Source: Verrucomicrobiaceae bacterium
GTDB lineage: Bacteria; Verrucomicrobiota; Verrucomicrobiae; Verrucomicrobiales; Akkermansiaceae
Assembly: GCA_947372405.1 (NCBI GenBank)
Contig: CANBTO010000044.1
Location: forward strand, 1 to 15,991
DNA: 15,991 nt
Direction of reading: 5' to 3'
The notes beneath the pieces were generated by a model. That model searched no databases. It was not told the DNA's origin and saw only the letters and a list, made by a program, of their open reading frames with translations. Below, in pieces: positions 12,632 to 15,991 of the stretch; position 1 is the stretch's first letter; every line of letters begins with the position of its first letter. Position numbers and translations under genes: made by a program.

Positions 12632-15604
12632 TTAGGGTATGGTTTCACCATCCACCGGCAGGATCACGCTGAAAGTGGCCCCTGGAGAGTCGCTGTTGTT
12701 GCGTCCGAAAATGTCACCACCATGTGCATGAACAATGGTGCGGCTTAGACGGAGACCGATCCCCAAGCCCTCCGGCTTGGTCGAAAAAAGAGGAGTAAAC
12801 ATGCGTGCAAGCACCTCTTCGGCAATCCCGCTTCCCGAATCGATCACGTTCAACTCGACATTGCCGTCCACCATAACGCCGGTAGTCAGGCGGACCAGGC
12901 GCTGGTCCGGTTCCTTGTTCGCGCAGGCCTCGAAGGCGTTGCGCACAAGATTGAGGACAACCTGGCTGATTTGCACCGTGTCCGCCGACACGGTTGGTAG
13001 GTTCTGCCCGGGATTGAACATCAATTTCGTTTGGCAACGTCCCGCCTCTTCCCTCAGCAAGGGCAGCACACGCTCCACCAGCTCGTTGAAACCAATGCTC
13101 GAACGTTTTGGCCTCTCCACGTCCGCAAGCGCACGAAGATGGGTGATCGTATCGCGCATCCGCACCACGTCAGCCTGAAGGGCCGCCAATATCTCCAGAT
13201 GCCTGCAACGTGGGGATCCGCAGGTTTCAGGATCCGCGAGGGCGGCGGCGATGTTCATCCCGATGGCGCTGAGCGGTTGTGCCAGTTGATGCACGATACC
13301 AGCGCTGATCTCGCTGATCAGGGCGAGACGCTGGGCCTGCGCGAGCTCTTTCTGTTGTGCCTGCAACCGCGCGGCCGCCTGCTTGACCTTGGTTAGATCC
13401 CGCACCGCGGAAACGCGGATCCGCCTGCCCTGCCACATCCTCATGAATGCGTGGCTTTCACCGGGAAAAGTGGAGCCATCCTTGCGCAAGCCCACAAACT
13501 CATAATTGGTCTCATGGGGATCCTTGATCCGCTCTTCGAGAAACTCCCGCGATTCCGGTGCGATGAAATCCAGGATCGGCCGTCCGATCATTTCAGAAAG
13601 TTCATAGCCGTTGATCACTGCGAGCTGCGGATTGGCATCCATCAAGATGCCATCCTCACAGATGGCGATGCCTTCAAAGGTGGCCTCGGCGAGTTGCCGG
13701 AAACGGGCCTCCGAATGGCGCAGCTCCGCAGTCCGCTCCGCGACCCGCCGTTCAAGATTATAGTTCAATTCGAGCATGGTTTGCTCGGCTGTTTTGCGTT
13801 CCGTGATATCGCGGACGATGGCCCACATCGCGGTCGGCACTCCGTTGGGGTTGCGTAGCAGGAAAGTCCTCAACTCCACCGGGAAAACGCAGCCATCCTT
13901 GCGCCTGTATTCCTTCTCATAGAGTTCGGTGTATCCTCTGGCCAGGAAGCGCTCGTCCGCCGCGATCTCCAGCTCCATCGCATGCCATTTTTCCGGCGTG
14001 ATGTCCTGATAGGAGAGCTGGCACAGCTCGTCCTGCGTGTAGCCGAGCATCTCCTGGAAGGCCCGGTTGCTCTCGATGATGCGGCCGTCCATGTCGATGC
14101 TCGCGTAAGCGTCCATCATGCTCTCGTAAAGACTGCGGTATTTCTCCTCGGAACGCCTCAGTGACTCTTCGGTGCGCTTGCGATCGGTGATGTCGAAAGT
14201 GATGCCCAGAGCCCTCCGGGCGCGGCCGGTTTCATCACGCTCGACTCTTCCCAGACGGCCGATCCAGCGCTCCCCAAGGACCGGATGGATGATGCGGAAC
14301 TCATGGTTCCATGAATCCTCGCATCCCGGCGAGTCGATTGCCGCCACATCAGCCCGCAGCTTCTCGCGGTCTTCGGGGTGCATCTCCCCCCACAAGTCTT
14401 CGAGTGTGATGGGCCCATCTTTTTCGAAACCGTAAAGCATGCGCACCCGGTTGTCCCAGTCGAGAGTCTCGCTGCCGATATCCCAGCTTGAAACCCCGGC
14501 GTGGGAGGCATCCAGCGCCATTTCCAGATGCTCGGTCTGCTCGCGCAGCGCGTCATTCGCCGCTTCCAGTTCCGCCGTGCGCTCCGCCACGCGGCGTTCC
14601 AGCGTTTCCCGCGCTTCAAGCAGGGCGGCTTCGGACTTTTTGTTATTCGTGATGCCCCAGGAGACGCCATACAAACGCCGGTGGCCGCGATCATCGAAAA
14701 ACCTCGCGGTCGAGTAAACCCAGCGTCCCTCACGGCCGGGCAGCCAGGTGCGGTATTCGCAGGAATACGGCTCTCCGTGTTCGATGGAACGTTTCAGGGC
14801 CGCTGCCACCTTTTCGCGGTCATCAGGGTGGACCGCCTCCATCGCTGATTCCGCGTTTAGCACGAAGTCACTCGGGATTCCGTGCAGTGCCAATGTGAGT
14901 TCCGATGCCTCGAAACCTCCCGAATTGAAATCGGCGACCCACGAGCCGATTTCGGCTCCCTCTGCGGCCAGCCACAACTGGCGTTCCGCTTGCTGGCGCG
15001 CCTCGCGCGTCCGGATCAGCGCGATGGTTCCTTCCGCCTGGGCCGCAAGGGTTTCCAGCATGATGCGGGAGGCGTGTTCGATCCGGGCGTGGGCGTGCGA
15101 CGAGACATTCAGCGCGGCGACCACCCGGTCCTCGTCGCGGATGGGAATGATCGCCAACAATTGCAGCCCTTCGGCCGCGACGGATTCCGCCACCTCCGGG
15201 GGGAGATCCTCGCGCGTGCCATAGACCGGTTTTCCGGCACGGACCAGCAGCGCCTGCGGGGAATCACCGTGATAATGTCCCACCTGTTTGATGAAGGTTT
15301 CGGAAAGCCCCCGGTGTGCGATCAATTCCAGTTCACCGCTGTTCTTATCGCACAGATAGACACCGCCGCAATCGAATCCCGGAAGCCGGACTGCGGATGA
15401 CAGGACGGTTTCCAGATAACCCTGCAAGCCCTCACAGCGCAACTGCTCCACCGCCATGTCACGCTGCATTTCCAGCAGGAGCATCAGCGAACTCATCGTC
15501 TGCGGCACGGCGGCATGGCTCGAAGCGGCTGCCATTCCGCCGTCGCCCGGAGCGCAAACATGGTTTTCGTCTTGGTCCATCCCGCCAGCATTGAACGCCT
15601 TCAT
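12632..15604 (-). CDS. Cytoplasmic GAF-PASx4 sensor histidine kinase
   Basis: About 990 residues when started at the ATG at 15604; ATG 15580 is an alternative and the frame is open to a TTG at 15664. No transmembrane helix is seen, so it is a soluble sensor. Domain order: GAF (about 53-200); PAS1 (212-325); a coiled coil containing LERRVAERTAEL (335-346); PAS2 (365-480); PAS3 (485-605); a second identical LERRVAERTAEL (617-628); PAS4 (631-740); a dimerisation/phospho-acceptor domain with His772 in GIVHQLAQPLSAI; and an HATPase (870-987) with the N box NLVRNAFEA, G1 DSGSGI and G2 GLGIGLRLSR. The H box follows the FixL/NtrB 'HE-NQPL' type except that Gln replaces the acidic residue after His. 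It lies upstream of the FixJ-like regulator, its likely partner. Ligands are unknown; no haem or flavin residues were identified. Confidence 0.93.
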   Translation of the reverse strand: MKAFNAGGMDQDENHVCAPGDGGMAAASSHAAVPQTMSSLMLLLEMQRDMAVEQLRCEGLQGYLETVLSSAVRLPGFDCGGVYLCDKNSGELELIAHRGLSETFIKQVGHYHGDSPQALLVRAGKPVYGTREDLPPEVAESVAAEGLQLLAIIPIRDEDRVVAALNVSSHAHARIEHASRIMLETLAAQAEGTIALIRTREARQQAERQLWLAAEGAEIGSWVADFNSGGFEASELTLALHGIPSDFVLNAESAMEAVHPDDREKVAAALKRSIEHGEPYSCEYRTWLPGREGRWVYSTARFFDDRGHRRLYGVSWGITNNKKSEAALLEARETLERRVAERTAELEAANDALREQTEHLEMALDASHAGVSSWDIGSETLDWDNRVRMLYGFEKDGPITLEDLWGEMHPEDREKLRADVAAIDSPGCEDSWNHEFRIIHPVLGERWIGRLGRVERDETGRARRALGITFDITDRKRTEESLRRSEEKYRSLYESMMDAYASIDMDGRIIESNRAFQEMLGYTQDELCQLSYQDITPEKWHAMELEIAADERFLARGYTELYEKEYRRKDGCVFPVELRTFLLRNPNGVPTAMWAIVRDITERKTAEQTMLELNYNLERRVAERTAELRHSEARFRQLAEATFEGIAICEDGILMDANPQLAVINGYELSEMIGRPILDFIAPESREFLEERIKDPHETNYEFVGLRKDGSTFPGESHAFMRMWQGRRIRVSAVRDLTKVKQAAARLQAQQKELAQAQRLALISEISAGIVHQLAQPLSAIGMNIAAALADPETCGSPRCRHLEILAALQADVVRMRDTITHLRALADVERPKRSSIGFNELVERVLPLLREEAGRCQTKLMFNPGQNLPTVSADTVQISQVVLNLVRNAFEACANKEPDQRLVRLTTGVMVDGNVELNVIDSGSGIAEEVLARMFTPLFSTKPEGLGIGLRLSRTIVHAHGGDIFGRNNSDSPGATFSVILPVDGETIP

Positions 15605-15623
15605 TCCACCGATGATTGCGTTA

Positions 15624-15651
15624 GATATAAATTGTTGTTTGAAGATCACAA
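15624..15651 (-). promoter_or_regulatory. Likely promoter of the histidine-kinase operon
   Basis: Read on the minus strand, TTGTGA (15646-15651) is separated by 16 nt from TATATC (15624-15629), in the most AT-rich stretch of this end of the window. Transcription would begin near 15617, about a dozen nt before the ATG at 15604. This is why the 15604 start is preferred over the TTG at 15664, which would lie upstream of the promoter. The consensus match is moderate. Confidence 0.45.
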
Positions 15652-15845
15652 GTGCAATCTCCAACAGACCCTCATCTATCGGTTATCTCGGCATCGGTGC
15701 CGGCGGCCGTCTCTCGGGTGCCGCGGGTCCGGTGGTGGCACCGCGTTCAAGCACCCGCTGCTCCCGCCGAACCCTCCGCCGAGACTCCGCATTTCTTGCT
15801 GTTTCCCGTTGACACCCGGGCGGAATTTTTTTGATCTGTCAGGCG

Positions 15846-15991
15846 ATGGACAAGTCTGCCAACGAGTCCCGAAACCTCACCGGCCACCGCGGTGCCCGCC
15901 GGGCTGAATTTGGCGGACTGGCCTGCCTTTTGGACGGGATTTCGAAAACATTCGTGCGCTGCGCCGTGAATCCGCTGAAGGTTTGGCGTCA
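15846..15991 (+). CDS. Possible 5' end of a gene cut by the window edge
   Basis: An ATG at 15846 opens a frame of at least 48 codons that stays open to the last base (MDKSANESRNLTGHRG onward). About 70% of its third positions are G or C, more gene-like than the competing minus-strand open frame over the same bases (15747-15991, about 58%). A TTGACA at 15809-15814 lies upstream, but its -10 partner is poor. No domain is recognisable. It would be transcribed divergently from the kinase. The stretch 15652-15845 shows nothing else convincing. Confidence 0.28.
   Translation, partial: MDKSANESRNLTGHRGARRAEFGGLACLLDGISKTFVRCAVNPLKVWR

Noticed and set aside
15747..15991. 80-codon minus-strand open frame from the window end
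   Set aside because: Third-position GC is low for this genome and no motif is visible; the plus-strand frame over the same bases is slightly more gene-like.

Overview
The window is a stretch of GC-rich bacterial chromosome (roughly 60% G+C by eye) with tightly packed housekeeping genes. The best taxonomic guess is Verrucomicrobiota, Luteolibacter-like. This rests on gene content and on the C-terminus of the small membrane-anchored protein at 500-1225, whose '[21 protein letters not shown]' ending I associate with that phylum. It is an inference, not a placement. Shine-Dalgarno sequences are weak or missing before most starts, which fits such a lineage.

Layout. (1) 2-499: 3' end of recJ, abutting a convergent low-GC gene for a single-pass DUF1559/pilin-like protein (500-1225). 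(2) 1360-3033: one ORF that fuses a complete ribose-5-phosphate isomerase B to a complete serine hydroxymethyltransferase. (3) 3039-3135: two opposed arrays of a 7-nt repeat able to form a long hairpin. (4) 3188-3825: a Phd/VapC-PIN toxin-antitoxin pair with a near-palindromic candidate operator touching the start codon. (5) 3854-5386: zwf (glucose-6-phosphate dehydrogenase), only 28 nt after the toxin gene. (6) 5459-5985: a second toxin-antitoxin pair (PF09720-type antitoxin and RelE/ParE toxin) of clearly lower GC. (7) 6019-8769: ppc on the minus strand, divergent from opcA (8906-9973), the G6PDH assembly factor. (8) 10138-10956: a PHP-family histidinol-phosphatase, overlapping tail-to-tail a minus-strand membrane zinc-ribbon protein (10893-11372). 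(9) 11373-11862: a mostly gene-free stretch holding one likely 42-residue membrane miniprotein. (10) 15604-11863, minus strand: a soluble GAF-PASx4 histidine kinase followed by a FixJ/NarL-type response regulator. (11) 15605-15991: the kinase promoter region and possibly the start of a plus-strand gene cut by the window end.

How the genes fit together. Zwf and OpcA form the entry to the oxidative pentose phosphate pathway. RpiB interconverts its product with ribose-5-phosphate, the precursor of PRPP, which feeds histidine synthesis (histidinol-phosphatase). SHMT supplies glycine and one-carbon units for purines. PEP carboxylase replenishes oxaloacetate. The region therefore looks like a loose pentose/one-carbon metabolic neighbourhood that two toxin-antitoxin modules have entered on either side of zwf. 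The strongest unusual items are the RpiB-SHMT fusion, the opposed heptamer arrays, the candidate TA operator at the start codon, a recurring TCTAAC hexamer that accounts for most of the rare Leu codons, and a kinase whose phospho-acceptor His is followed by Gln instead of an acidic residue.
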